Shown here piece after piece: positions 30,713 through 39,953 of a stretch of 64,000 bases of DNA. The notes beneath the pieces are model-generated. The model had not been told where the DNA came from. It worked only from the letters and a program-made list of their open reading frames with translations, and made no database searches. The DNA is from Aquimarina sp. U1-2 (lineage in GTDB: Bacteria; Bacteroidota; Bacteroidia; Flavobacteriales; Flavobacteriaceae): assembly GCF_017897595.1 (NCBI RefSeq), contig NZ_JAGKIK010000007.1:172723-236722 (forward strand), written 5' to 3'. A program made the translations under genes and the position numbers. The stretch's first letter is position 1. Each line of letters begins with the position of its first letter.

Positions 30713-30738
30713 AGTAACCTATTTATTTGTAATGAACG

Positions 30739-31029
30739 TTATGACAAATGATCGTGCAATAGATCGTTTAAAGCATTCAATCTATTCGCTACCTTATCCA
30801 TATCATCTTCTTTATCTATACTTTTTTGTTCGACCTGTGCAGCAAATTGCAAAGCACACATTGCCAAAACATCTTGCTTATCTCTTACCGCGTAACTTTG
30901 CTCGAATTGCTTAATCATTACTTCTATCTTTTTTGCGGCTTTTCGTAATCCTTCTTCCTGTTCTGGATTAATAGTTAATGGATATACTCGATCTGCGATA
31001 GATAATTTGATCTTAAGCTTATCTGCCAT
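30739..31029 (-). CDS. zapA: cell division protein ZapA
   Basis: 96 residues: an N-terminal strand pair (KLKIKLSIADRVYPLTINPE) and a long helix (EEGLRKAAKKIEVMIKQFEQ...) that would form the ZapA tetramer coiled coil. ZapA bundles FtsZ filaments at the division ring. It follows the coiled-coil gene at 31037 by seven bases and is followed by 6S RNA. Confidence 0.88.
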   Translation of the reverse strand: MADKLKIKLSIADRVYPLTINPEQEEGLRKAAKKIEVMIKQFEQSYAVRDKQDVLAMCALQFAAQVEQKSIDKEDDMDKVANRLNALNDLLHDHLS

Positions 31030-31036
31030 ATATTTA

Positions 31037-31327
31037 CTATTCAGAGAGTTGTGCTATACACATATCGATCTCTCTTATTAAGGCGTTTATTTTGAGCTTG
31101 GTCTCCCGTTTATATTCGTCACTGCCTAGCATTGCATTAGCATTTTTGAGCGCACTGAATTTTTCTTCCCATTGCTTTAATTGATCTGTTTGAAGTAGAG
31201 AAATCGTCTCTAATTCTTGTATTTTCTGTTTTAGATCCACTTGCTGCTTTTTTAACAATTCATATTTGTGGAGCAACTTGCTTATTCTATTCTCCAGAGA
31301 ATCAACAATTTCAATTAAATCACTCAT
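31037..31327 (-). CDS. coiled-coil protein upstream of zapA, likely division partner
   Basis: 96 residues, almost entirely helix with heptad pattern (IVDSLENRISKLLHKYELLK, QKIQELETISLLQTDQLKQW), then a short basic C-terminal helix (KINALIREIDMCIAQL). No enzymatic motif. It is the first gene of the zapA operon. By position and form it looks like a ZapB-type adaptor working with ZapA; this is inference from context. Confidence 0.75.
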   Translation of the reverse strand: MSDLIEIVDSLENRISKLLHKYELLKKQQVDLKQKIQELETISLLQTDQLKQWEEKFSALKNANAMLGSDEYKRETKLKINALIREIDMCIAQLSE

Positions 31328-31356
31328 TAATGTATATTTCGCAATACTTCGTTACA

Positions 31357-31387
31357 CAAAGTTAACATACCAATTGAAAAAACCCAA
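31357..31387 (-). promoter_or_regulatory. promoter of the zapA operon
   Basis: On the minus strand TTG (31387-31385), 20-base spacer, TAACTTTG (31364-31357): a full match to the flavobacterial -33/-7 promoter, 29 bases before the first start codon. Confidence 0.7.
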
Positions 31388-31440
31388 TAGTTTTTAAACT
31401 AATTTCATCGGTTTATATTTATAATTTTCTAGGAGGTAAA

Positions 31441-31500
31441 ATAGCGTGGCCATGTAATCGTATTGGTGGGTATCCACCTTATCGTTACGGCGTATTTCAC
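31441..31500 (-). repeat. dispersed leader-like repeat A, copy 2
   Basis: Minus strand reads GTGGATACCCACCAATACGA then a CATGGCC segment; GGTGG-ATAC-CCACC can fold. Followed on that strand by an ATG with only four codons before a stop, so no gene is attached to this copy. Confidence 0.55.
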
Positions 31501-31515
31501 AGTTACCTTTTGTCG

Positions 31516-32631
31516 CTATTGCATCTTTGATATTTCTTTTACCTTTTTAAGTGAAGATGCGATAATTTGGTGCATATCATAATATCGGTACTCTGCCAAC
31601 CTGCCTCCAAAAATTACATGCTTAACTGTATGAGAAGCTTCTTTATATTTCTTATAAATCTCTTGATTTTTGGGGTTATTGATTGGGTAATAGGCTTCTT
31701 TTCCCTGATCCCAAGTTTCAGGATACTCTTTGGTAATGATAGTTTTTGATTGTTTTCCAAATTCAAAGTGCTTATGCTCAAGGATCCTGGTGAATTGATA
31801 TTGGACATCGTTATAATTTACTACTGCATTTCCCTGGTAATTCTCTATATCATGAAGTTCGTGTTCAAATCGTAATGAGCGATACTCAAGTTTTCCATAG
31901 GTATATTCAAAAAACTCGTCAATTTTACCTGTGTACACGATTTGATTCGCGACCCTTTCTAATGCTGCTCTATTCGCAAAAAAATCTACTTTTGTTTTTG
32001 TTTCAATACCTCGTAATAGACCATTAATTATAGTATTGTAACCGCCTTCGGGTATTCCCTGGTATCGATCGTTAAAATAGTTGTTATTGTACGTATAACG
32101 CACCGGTAAACGTTTGATAATAAAAGCAGGTAGGTCTGTCGCTTTTTTCCCCCATTGCTTTTCGGTATACTCTTTTATTAAGGTTTCATAAATATCTTTA
32201 CCAACAAGTGACAAGGCCTGTTCTTCAAGATTCTGTGGAGATGTAGTGCCATACTTTTTAATTTGACTATCAATTACCGCTTTTGCTTCTTTTGGTGTTT
32301 TGGTTCCCCATAATTGATAAAACGTATTCATATTAAAAGGTAAATTATATAGTTTACCCTTTGATAAAGACACCGGGGAATTAATATAGTTATTAAATGT
32401 GGCAAATTGATTTACATATTTCCAAATTTCATGATCATTGGTATGAAAAATATGAGCTCCGTATTTATGAATATTGATGCCTTCTTTTTCTTCACAAAAT
32501 ACATTCCCACCTAAGTGATCGCGTTTATCAATGACCAGGCATTTTTTATTTCGTTTGGTCATTTCATGAGCAAAAACGCTCCCAAATAACCCTGCTCCTA
32601 CTATTAGATAATCATATTTTTTTATGCTCAC
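31516..32631 (-). CDS. glf: UDP-galactopyranose mutase
   Basis: 371 residues, normal length. FAD-binding IVGAGLFGSVFAHE near the N-terminus, LGGNVF, and YGAHIFHTND typical of Glf, with the substrate-binding arginine/tyrosine regions RYTYNNNYFNDRYQGIPEGG and the C-terminal FGGRLAEYRYYDMHQII. It interconverts UDP-galactopyranose and UDP-galactofuranose for surface glycans. A glycosyltransferase with galactofuranosyltransferase character is divergently encoded. Confidence 0.95.
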   Translation of the reverse strand: MSIKKYDYLIVGAGLFGSVFAHEMTKRNKKCLVIDKRDHLGGNVFCEEKEGINIHKYGAHIFHTNDHEIWKYVNQFATFNNYINSPVSLSKGKLYNLPFNMNTFYQLWGTKTPKEAKAVIDSQIKKYGTTSPQNLEEQALSLVGKDIYETLIKEYTEKQWGKKATDLPAFIIKRLPVRYTYNNNYFNDRYQGIPEGGYNTIINGLLRGIETKTKVDFFANRAALERVANQIVYTGKIDEFFEYTYGKLEYRSLRFEHELHDIENYQGNAVVNYNDVQYQFTRILEHKHFEFGKQSKTIITKEYPETWDQGKEAYYPINNPKNQEIYKKYKEASHTVKHVIFGGRLAEYRYYDMHQIIASSLKKVKEISKMQ

Positions 32632-32671
32632 TTTCTATAAATTTAGATATATTTCTCTATTATTTAAGCAT

Positions 32672-32679
32672 CAAAGATA
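32672..32679 (-). promoter_or_regulatory. TAnnTTTG -7 box for glf
   Basis: Minus-strand TATCTTTG, exact consensus, 40 bases before the glf start codon. Confidence 0.5.
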
Positions 32680-32759
32680 CGACTACTATACGAGATCATT
32701 AAAACAACCAAGAAAATAGAAAGTACTGCGCTTCTACAACTTAGATTGAGAATCAGTAA

Positions 32760-32985
32760 TATAGTAAACTATTTCGGGGTATTACATCCTTTAACAATGC
32801 TAATAATCTTACGAATATGTTACAAAAAAAGTAAAATGTATGTATCTTTCCTTTCTGAAATTGAACTGATTTTGAATATCTGATATACATCATAAAATTA
32901 ACTTTAATGTCTGGTCGAGCGAAGTAGATACCTGATTTATATCTATTTGGATTTACTAACCTCTCGACTGCGCTTGATGAGACAG
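32760..32985. repeat. two dispersed repeats between glf and the glycosyltransferase
   Basis: A partial copy of repeat B (32760-32812, AGTAAACTATTTCGGGGTAT) and an F-type repeat (32909-32985) whose halves GTCTGGTCGAGCGAAGTAGA and CTCTCGACTGCGCTTGATGA recur elsewhere in the window. They fill most of this 402-base gap. Confidence 0.45.
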
Positions 32986-33033
32986 TGCGATATGATTGAT
33001 TACGGATATTCATTAATTGATTTAACATAAGAC

Positions 33034-34077
33034 ATGATAGGATACTACATCTCAAGAAACTACAAATCCCTATTTAATGCAGCGGGAAAAGCAAAAACTG
33101 ATTGCGAACTTATTTTAAATACTATGGGATTTAAAAACCTTGGTTTTAAACAATCATCGATCCCCAACTCTGCCATAGGCACTATTAAAAACTTTTTTGG
33201 GATAAGTGTTGCTCTTCTTCGTCTTCCCTTCAATAGTACATTATGCACCCAATATCCGCTTAATAAGTTTAGAGGATACGTACTATTTGTCGCTAAATTG
33301 AAACGTTGCAAAATTATAACAATAGTACATGATGTACGATTTTTAAAGGGACGAACAGGTAGCGCATCTAAAGAACTACAAAAAATCACACCTTCACAAG
33401 CTATTATTGTACACAATCAAGCAATGAAGGATTGGTTTTTGGCGCAAGGCGTTCTAATACCTATAGTAGTTTTAGGTATTTTTGACTATATTTTAGACAA
33501 GGGACTACCAGAACAAAACACCAAAAACAAAACGAAACCCTATGAGGTGGTATATGCCGGTGGATTTGCTGAAGGTAAAAATTCTTACATTTACGATTTA
33601 GACAGCTTAGCACAACGTCAATTCGTAATGAAACTTTACGGAGTTGGTTTTGATTATGACAAACTTAGCGTTCCCAAAGAAGAATCTATAGTACGGTATG
33701 AAGGAGCATTTCCATCAAATGAGGTGGCCTATCATATTAAAGGATCCTTTGGTTTAGTTTGGGATGGGATTTCTACAAAAGAGTGTAGCGGGCAATATGG
33801 GCAATATCTCAAATTTAATAATCCACACAAGACTTCATTGTATATTCTCTGTGGGTTACCAGTTATTGTTTGGGATCAGGCAGCTATAAGTACTTTTATT
33901 ATAGAAAATAATTTAGGGATTACGATATCCAATTTAGCCGATTTAAGTATGATTCTGGAAGAACTGTCTGACAACGATTATCAAAAGATGAAATCTAATG
34001 TTGACCGTGTAAAAAAAGATATAATTTCTGGCGGATATTTAAATAATGCTGTTAATGAAGCGTTACAACACCTTTAA
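33034..34077 (+). CDS. galactofuranosyltransferase-like glycosyltransferase
   Basis: 347 residues, no signal peptide. Two Rossmann-like halves: KRCKIITIVHDVRFLKG and ITPSQAIIVHNQAMKDWFLA in the first; YEVVYAGGFAEGKNSYIY, GSFGLVWDG, YLKFNNPHKTSLYILCGLPV and a final NNLGITISNLADL in the second. This matches the Gtf3/WbbI-type group that includes beta-1,6-galactofuranosyltransferases. Divergence from glf supports transfer of galactofuranose, but the acceptor is unknown. Confidence 0.8.
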   Translation: MIGYYISRNYKSLFNAAGKAKTDCELILNTMGFKNLGFKQSSIPNSAIGTIKNFFGISVALLRLPFNSTLCTQYPLNKFRGYVLFVAKLKRCKIITIVHDVRFLKGRTGSASKELQKITPSQAIIVHNQAMKDWFLAQGVLIPIVVLGIFDYILDKGLPEQNTKNKTKPYEVVYAGGFAEGKNSYIYDLDSLAQRQFVMKLYGVGFDYDKLSVPKEESIVRYEGAFPSNEVAYHIKGSFGLVWDGISTKECSGQYGQYLKFNNPHKTSLYILCGLPVIVWDQAAISTFIIENNLGITISNLADLSMILEELSDNDYQKMKSNVDRVKKDIISGGYLNNAVNEALQHL

Positions 34078-34136
34078 TTTAAAAAAATAATTTAGCTTTA
34101 CGTCTTGCCACATACTATATTTTTACAGGTGATTCT

Positions 34137-35825
34137 ATGCAAAAAATAATTCTCTTACTACTTTTCGCGTGCTATTGTTGTTTCGGGCAGGAACAAATTC
34201 TTACAGACTATTTTATGAAACCCCTGGATATTCCAGTTGTCGTATCTGGAACATTTGGTGAATTACGATCAAATCATTTTCACTCAGGACTAGACTTAAA
34301 AACCAATGGAGAAGAAGGCTTGCCTGTGTATGCAGCGGCATCAGGACGTGTAAGTCGTATCAAAGTAGCACATGGCGGTTACGGAAAAGCTATTTACCTC
34401 TTACACCCAAACGGCTATACTACGGTATATGCGCATTTACAAAAGTTTGCTCCCGAAATCGAAGCATACGTCAAAAAAAGACAATATGCCAAAGAGTCTT
34501 ACGAAATCGAACTTTTTCCCAAATCTGAAAGTTTAAAGGTTAATAAAGGAGATATAATAGCATTTAGTGGCAATACAGGGGGCAGCTCTGGTCCGCACCT
34601 GCATTTCGAAATTAGAGATTCTAAATCGAGACCAATGAATCCTTTAAGTTTTGGTATAGAAGTAGAAGATACTAGAAAACCTATCGTAAATAGTGTATGG
34701 GCCTACAGCCTGAATGAAAATTCTCATGTAAATCAACAACAAGAACCTTATCGTCTTACGCTTACTCAAAAAGGAGACGGTACGTTTAAGGCCGAAAATA
34801 TCACTGCTTATGGTACAATTGGTTTTGGTATATCTACTGTAGACAAACAAGATCTGGCTCAAAATCATAATGGTGTATATAAAGTAAGTGCTCAGGTTAA
34901 TGGTCAAGAGCACCTCGAACTAGAAATGAATCGTTTTTCATTTGCCGAAACTCGATATATAAACCGATTAATCGATTATAAGTACTACAAACAAAATCGA
35001 AGTAGAATTAGTAAACTTTTTGTAGCGCCTAACAACCCACTTACTGTCTTCAAAAAAAAAGTGAATAATGGCTATGTTGATGTTAAAGATAGTCTTTCAT
35101 ATCTCTACAGCGTTTCAATTCAAGATTTTAACAACAATACCACAATCATTGAAGTGCCTATTCTAGGTAAAAATACAGATACTATTACGAAGTGGGAACC
35201 GTTTGAAACATCAGATTTGGCAAAAGCAAATGAAAATTACGTCTATACTTCGGGAATTGTCGATCTTCTCATTCCAAAAGGGAGTTTATATCAAGATACC
35301 TATCTGGATCTGAATGTAAACGGGGAAACGGCAGAACTACATAATGATCACACACCATTACATAAAAACATGACAATAGTATTTGATGTTTCACGCTATA
35401 AAGATGAAGATAAGAAAAATCTATACATTGGCCGGATTGGACATAAGGATAAGGTTTACTATACTAAAACTACAAAAAAAGAAAATCGCTTTTCTACTCG
35501 AACCAGGACTTTTGGAAAATACTCCCTATTTACAGATACTCAAAAACCAACAATAGTTCCAATTAATGTTTCTAATAAGAAATGGATATCACAGGCAAGT
35601 CACTTAAAAATAAAAATAAATGATGCGCAAACAGGTATCAAAAGTTATCGCGGTACTATTAATGGTAAATTTATTTTGATGGAATATGATTATAAAACCG
35701 GGATGTTAGTTTATGATTTTAGCGACAATGTTACTATAGCTGCAGAAAATAACTTTAAACTGGTAGTGTTTGATAACGTTGGAAACAGAGCTACATTTGA
35801 GACTACATTTTATAGAAAACCTTAA
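34137..35825 (+). CDS. M23 family peptidase (LytM type), exported
   Basis: 562 residues. Signal peptide (IILLLLFACYCCFG). LytM zinc site: H49 and D53 (HFHSGLD) and H154/H156 (GPHLHFEI). The catalytic domain is N-terminal; the remaining 380 residues are beta-rich and probably bind or position the enzyme in the envelope. Family members cut peptidoglycan cross-links. A TonB-dependent receptor gene starts 15 bases after its stop. Confidence 0.9.
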   Translation: MQKIILLLLFACYCCFGQEQILTDYFMKPLDIPVVVSGTFGELRSNHFHSGLDLKTNGEEGLPVYAAASGRVSRIKVAHGGYGKAIYLLHPNGYTTVYAHLQKFAPEIEAYVKKRQYAKESYEIELFPKSESLKVNKGDIIAFSGNTGGSSGPHLHFEIRDSKSRPMNPLSFGIEVEDTRKPIVNSVWAYSLNENSHVNQQQEPYRLTLTQKGDGTFKAENITAYGTIGFGISTVDKQDLAQNHNGVYKVSAQVNGQEHLELEMNRFSFAETRYINRLIDYKYYKQNRSRISKLFVAPNNPLTVFKKKVNNGYVDVKDSLSYLYSVSIQDFNNNTTIIEVPILGKNTDTITKWEPFETSDLAKANENYVYTSGIVDLLIPKGSLYQDTYLDLNVNGETAELHNDHTPLHKNMTIVFDVSRYKDEDKKNLYIGRIGHKDKVYYTKTTKKENRFSTRTRTFGKYSLFTDTQKPTIVPINVSNKKWISQASHLKIKINDAQTGIKSYRGTINGKFILMEYDYKTGMLVYDFSDNVTIAAENNFKLVVFDNVGNRATFETTFYRKP

Positions 35826-35839
35826 AACGCAACCTTTTC

Positions 35840-38308
35840 TTGAAATATTCATTTTTTTATCCTTTTATCCTTTGTTTCTTTTTGAGCGTTTTTTCTTTCG
35901 GACAAAATGCTACTGTAAAAGGTATTGTTCTAGATGAAGATAATGTTCCTATACAGGGTGCAAATATCACGTTCAGCAATTCAGGAGCACAGTCAGATAA
36001 AAATGGAGTTTACGAATTGCGAATCCCTGCTGCTCAAGACGTGCAAATTGTTATTTCACATATTGCGTTTAAAAGTCTTCAATTCACTATAAACCTTCAA
36101 GAAAACCAGGAATATGAATTAAACCCGGTACTTAAAACCAACGTCGAGCAAATAAGTACAGTAATTATTTCGGGTAGAGAAAAAAAAGTCGTAGAAGGAA
36201 TAACAACGCTTGATCCGGAAACCATTAGAACAACTCCATCTGCCAATGCCGGAGTAGAAGGCTTGCTTAAGAGCTTACCCGGAGTAAGTTCAAACAACGA
36301 ACTAAGCACACAATACTCGGTTCGAGGTGGAAACTATGACGAAAACCTGGTGTATGTTAATGAGATTGAAGTCTATCGCCCGTTTTTAATACGATCTGGC
36401 CAACAAGAAGGACTTAGTTTTGTGAATACAGATATGGTTCGAAATGTAGATTTTTCTGCCGGGGGGTTTCAGGCGAAATATGGAGACAGGCTATCCTCGG
36501 TTTTGGATATTACATACAAAAGACCTACCCGGTTAGGAGCTACTGCAAATGCAAGTCTATTAGGGGGCAGTATGTCACTAGGCGGTGTTTCAAAAAGTAA
36601 AAAAATATCAGGCATTGTGGGAGCTCGATACAGAGATAATAGTTTATTGGTAAACGCCAGGGATACAGAGACCAACTTTCAGCCGTTATTTGCAGATATT
36701 CAAACCTATATTTCGTATAACCTTTCAGACACGTTCGAGTTAGGATTTCTTGGCAATGTAGCTATTAATAAGTACGATTATGAACCTCTTAGACAACAAG
36801 TCAATTTCGGAACATTACAAACCGTACGAGCACTCACAGTTTCTTATCAAGGGCAAGAAGAAGATCGATACCATACGTATTTTGGAGCTTTTAAAGGAAC
36901 TTACCGACCAAACGATGACCTTTCCCTAAAATTAATTGCTTCTGGATACCATACCCAGGAACAAGAATATTATGATATTTTGGCCGCTTACGCCTTAGGA
37001 ACCGTGAACACAGATATTGGCAGCGAGGATTTGGGCGAGGTAGAGTTTGCTGAAGGTGTGGGTTCGCAACTTACTCATGCACGTAACGATCTTGATGCTT
37101 TGATTTTTAATGTAGAGCATAAGGGAACGTATACTGCAGATGTGCATCAATTTGACTGGGGGATTAAATATACTACAGAAGATATCAGGGATCGCTTGCA
37201 GGAATATGAAATTGTAGATTCTGCCGGTTTTTCGATACGCCCTCCTATTCTGGACCTAGTAAACGATCAACCCTATACCCCTTTTGAAAGCGAACTGGTA
37301 CCTTTTGTTAGTGTAAGAGCTACCAATGATGTGACTATTGATCGCATTTCTGGATATGCGCAATACAGTTTAAGAACTGCTATCAAGGATCATGAAGTTT
37401 GGACTAATATTGGTGTACGGGCTCACCACTGGAATGTTTATGGCAGCACGGTAGAACCTACAGCTTCGCAAATGGTGATAAGTCCCAGGGCACAAGTTGC
37501 GTTAAAACCCAATTGGAAGACCGATATGATCTTCCGGGTATCTGGAGGGTTTTACCATCAGCCCCCATTTTACCGAGAATTAAGAGATTCTTTGGGTATG
37601 GTAAGACCCGAAGTAAAAGCGCAACAATCTATTCACGTAGTGTTGGGACATGATTATAGCTTTACCATGTGGGATCGGCCATTTAAACTCACTTCAGAAA
37701 TTTATTATAAAAAATTGACCGATGTGAATCCGTATACTATAGAAAATGTACGTATACGGTATCGCGCCAGGAATAATGCCGAAGCCTATGCACAAGGTGC
37801 AGACTTGAGATTAAACGGAGAATTCGTTCCCGGGACAGAAAGCTGGATAAGTCTGGGATATCTCAAAACTGAAGAAAATATCGACAATAGAGGATTTATA
37901 TCAAGACCTACGGATCAACGTCTTAAAATCGGAGTTTTATTTCAGGACTACGTGCCCTCAATACCCAGCCTAAAAATGTATTTAAACATGGTGTATCAAA
38001 CCGGGGTACCAGGCGGGTCCCCCAGTTATGCCGATCCTTACGATTTTCAAACCCGGCTTAGGGATTATCGAAGAGCAGACTTAGGGATATCTTATGTTGT
38101 AGTCGACCCTAATAAACGATTACGAGAGGGGCATTTTTTAAATACGTTTAGAGCGCTAAATCTTGGCGTCGAAATTTACAACGTATTTGATAACCAAAAT
38201 TCGATTACTAATACGTTTGTAAGAGATGCCTCAACCCAACGCCAATTTGCTATTCCTAATTTTTTGACACCACGTGTATTTAATGTACGGTTGGGGATAG
38301 AGTTTTAA
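35840..38308 (+). CDS. TonB-dependent receptor with carboxypeptidase-like N-domain
   Basis: 822 residues. The frame opens with a TTG at 35840 directly in front of a signal peptide (KYSFFYPFILCFFLSVFSFG); no in-frame ATG fits, so TTG is the likely start. A CarboxypepD_reg-like beta-sandwich (about 22-110), a plug (about 115-230, TTPSANAGVEGLLKSLPGV, YSVRGGNYDENLVYVNEIEV) and a C-terminal outer-membrane barrel follow, ending in the aromatic FNVRLGIEF. It would import an unknown substrate with TonB. Probably co-transcribed with the M23 peptidase. Confidence 0.92.
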   Translation: MKYSFFYPFILCFFLSVFSFGQNATVKGIVLDEDNVPIQGANITFSNSGAQSDKNGVYELRIPAAQDVQIVISHIAFKSLQFTINLQENQEYELNPVLKTNVEQISTVIISGREKKVVEGITTLDPETIRTTPSANAGVEGLLKSLPGVSSNNELSTQYSVRGGNYDENLVYVNEIEVYRPFLIRSGQQEGLSFVNTDMVRNVDFSAGGFQAKYGDRLSSVLDITYKRPTRLGATANASLLGGSMSLGGVSKSKKISGIVGARYRDNSLLVNARDTETNFQPLFADIQTYISYNLSDTFELGFLGNVAINKYDYEPLRQQVNFGTLQTVRALTVSYQGQEEDRYHTYFGAFKGTYRPNDDLSLKLIASGYHTQEQEYYDILAAYALGTVNTDIGSEDLGEVEFAEGVGSQLTHARNDLDALIFNVEHKGTYTADVHQFDWGIKYTTEDIRDRLQEYEIVDSAGFSIRPPILDLVNDQPYTPFESELVPFVSVRATNDVTIDRISGYAQYSLRTAIKDHEVWTNIGVRAHHWNVYGSTVEPTASQMVISPRAQVALKPNWKTDMIFRVSGGFYHQPPFYRELRDSLGMVRPEVKAQQSIHVVLGHDYSFTMWDRPFKLTSEIYYKKLTDVNPYTIENVRIRYRARNNAEAYAQGADLRLNGEFVPGTESWISLGYLKTEENIDNRGFISRPTDQRLKIGVLFQDYVPSIPSLKMYLNMVYQTGVPGGSPSYADPYDFQTRLRDYRRADLGISYVVVDPNKRLREGHFLNTFRALNLGVEIYNVFDNQNSITNTFVRDASTQRQFAIPNFLTPRVFNVRLGIEF

Positions 38309-38320
38309 CAGTTTTACCCC

Positions 38321-38580
38321 CGGCACTGTAAAAACAAATTTAGTTTTTTCACGACGCCCCCCAGCACTACAAAAACAGATTTAGTTTTTTCACGCTGCCC
38401 CCCAGCACTACAAAAACAGATTTAGTTTTTTCACTTTGCCCCCCAGCACTACAAAAACAGATTTAGTTTTTTCACATTGCCCCCCCAGCACTACAAAAAT
38501 AGATTTAGTTTTTTCACATTGCCCCCCCCAGCACTACAAAAATAGATTTAGTTTTTTCACGTTGACCCCCCGGTAGTAAA
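38321..38580. repeat. tandem array of six 41-43-bp terminator-like hairpin units
   Basis: The unit GCACTACAAAAACAGATTTA GTTTTTTCAC, closed by a C tract, begins at 38323, 38364, 38405, 38446, 38488 and 38531; spacing is 41, 41, 41, 42 and 43 bases. C tracts are 6, 6, 6, 7 and 8 long, so the spacing grows with the tract. In each unit AAAAAC can pair with GTTTTT around an AGATTTA loop. There are no unique spacers. It starts 15 bases after the TonB receptor stop. Confidence 0.85.
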
Positions 38581-38718
38581 AATTGACTTTTGACTTTGGT
38601 ATAGAAGTCATTTAAACTTTTTTGATTCTAGCAAAAAAGAGAAATATGCCCTAATACTGGTACTATGCACTCAAATTTTTAATATTTTTAAGCCATAAAT
38701 CACAAAATCACATTATTT

Positions 38719-39447
38719 ATGAAAGTAACAAACATCCCGTTCTACCTGTATTCTATAGAAGAAACTGACGAGTTGGGCAGGGAAATCAAATCAAAACTCA
38801 CTCAAAAATGGGTTGATCATGTTCTTATCACCCCTTTGATCAATGATCTTGAGCAACCTTTACAACTTACACAACAAGCGATTGGTAGCTCTACCAAACA
38901 ACTACATACAGACACTATAAGTTCGCTAGATCAACAGTTTAACCGCAGTTTTATTGGGTTTAGGGATATTATTTATAGCTATGCTTATAGTCCTGAAAGT
39001 GAAGAGCGCGAAGCGAGTGCGGTATTGAGTCAGATATTAAAAAACAACGATGATAAGCTTTATGCAGCCGGTTATGTAGCGCAAGGTGCAAAATTTAATA
39101 GCTTAGACGTAGATCTAAATACACCTGCTGCCAAGACAGCGCTTAACATCCTGCATGTAACCAACTGGTATTCTGAGATGAAAACCATGGTTTCTGAGAT
39201 TTCAAATTTGATATCAGAGCGGGATGAAAACCAGTCAAATAAAGACATCCCGACAGATAAGCAAGCAAAAACCGCTTTGCAGGATGCGATTGATAATGTA
39301 TTGCGAGATCTACAAACCTATGCAAGACGAAATCAGGTAGAAGGTTTAACGCAGATACTCACCGAGATCGATCAATCTATAAAACGTATCAATACAAATG
39401 CCAGAGCACGTAAGTCCAGGAAAGAGAATAGTATAGGTAGCTCATAA
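38719..39447 (+). CDS. DUF6261 family protein
   Basis: 242 residues, all helical, no signal peptide and no cysteine. It fits a flavobacterial family of unknown function that I know as DUF6261 (VTNIPFYLYSIEETDELGRE; SLDQQFNRSFIGFRDIIYSY). Its tail is basic (NTNARARKSRKENS). It lies between the tandem hairpin array and a terminator at 39473, so it is its own transcription unit. Confidence 0.7.
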   Translation: MKVTNIPFYLYSIEETDELGREIKSKLTQKWVDHVLITPLINDLEQPLQLTQQAIGSSTKQLHTDTISSLDQQFNRSFIGFRDIIYSYAYSPESEEREASAVLSQILKNNDDKLYAAGYVAQGAKFNSLDVDLNTPAAKTALNILHVTNWYSEMKTMVSEISNLISERDENQSNKDIPTDKQAKTALQDAIDNVLRDLQTYARRNQVEGLTQILTEIDQSIKRINTNARARKSRKENSIGSS

Positions 39448-39472
39448 GGTTTAGGCTTTTAAAAATGAGATA

Positions 39473-39534
39473 AAAGAAGGTGTCTAGAAAGTGATGGCAT
39501 TAAAGAAAAGTGCTTTTTAGACCCTTTCTTTTTT
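39473..39534 (+). terminator. imperfect inverted repeat, likely terminator of the DUF6261 gene
   Basis: GGTGTCTAGAAAGTG pairs imperfectly with GTGCTTTTTAGACCC, followed by a T-rich run. The arms resemble the ends of the element at 28720-28861 (GTCTAAAAAGT core). Confidence 0.55.
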
Positions 39535-39676
39535 ACGGAAAACCTCAATAAAAATTACAACAAATACGCAAAATTATTATGGTTTTTACAAGTACTTAAT
39601 AAAATTTATGAGTTGACAAAACATTAAACTTCCTATTTTATGTGGAAATTAAAAGCTCACATAAAATATTTTAAGT

Positions 39677-39862
39677 ATGAAAAATTTATTTTTATAAGGG
39701 TTATTTGCTTTAGGAATGGTATCTTTTACTAATCTAAACGGTAAAGAAACGACTATGCAAGAAGAAGATCTCTTTTTTTGTAGACTGGAAAGGTGTGAAA
39801 CGACAACTGTCGAAGATGATGGTGGAAGTTATGAATACACTGAATGCCAGTGTGTAGACTAA
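39677..39862 (+). pseudogene. small Cys-rich secreted peptide gene broken by a stop at codon 7
   Basis: From ATG 39677 the frame reads MKNLFL, then TAA (39695-39697), then GLFALGMVSFTNLNGKETTM and a tail with four cysteines (FCRLERCE..., TECQCVD), ending in TAA at 39860-39862. The two parts together look like one signal peptide plus a 35-residue acidic Cys-rich peptide. A perfect 17-bp terminator follows at 39877. An in-frame ATG at 39716 could still start a peptide without its signal. Either a real nonsense mutation or a sequence error. Confidence 0.55.
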
Positions 39863-39876
39863 CGGTAAAAGAAGTA

Positions 39877-39916
39877 TAACAGAACAATAGATTAAAATGA
39901 ATCTATTGTTCTGTTA
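39877..39916 (+). terminator. terminator after the small Cys-rich peptide gene
   Basis: Perfect 17-bp stem TAACAGAACAATAGATT (39877-39893) / AATCTATTGTTCTGTTA (39900-39916), loop AAAATG. Confidence 0.75.
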
Positions 39917-39953
39917 CTATTATATTCTAAATCAAAAGTTTATAAATTAAATT

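Noticed and set aside
31567..31808. Small frames inside glf on both strands
   Set aside because: They fall within the complete, well-supported glf frame.
38321..38580. Regular direct repeats looked like a CRISPR array
   Set aside because: Units are contiguous with no unique spacers, and no cas genes are near.
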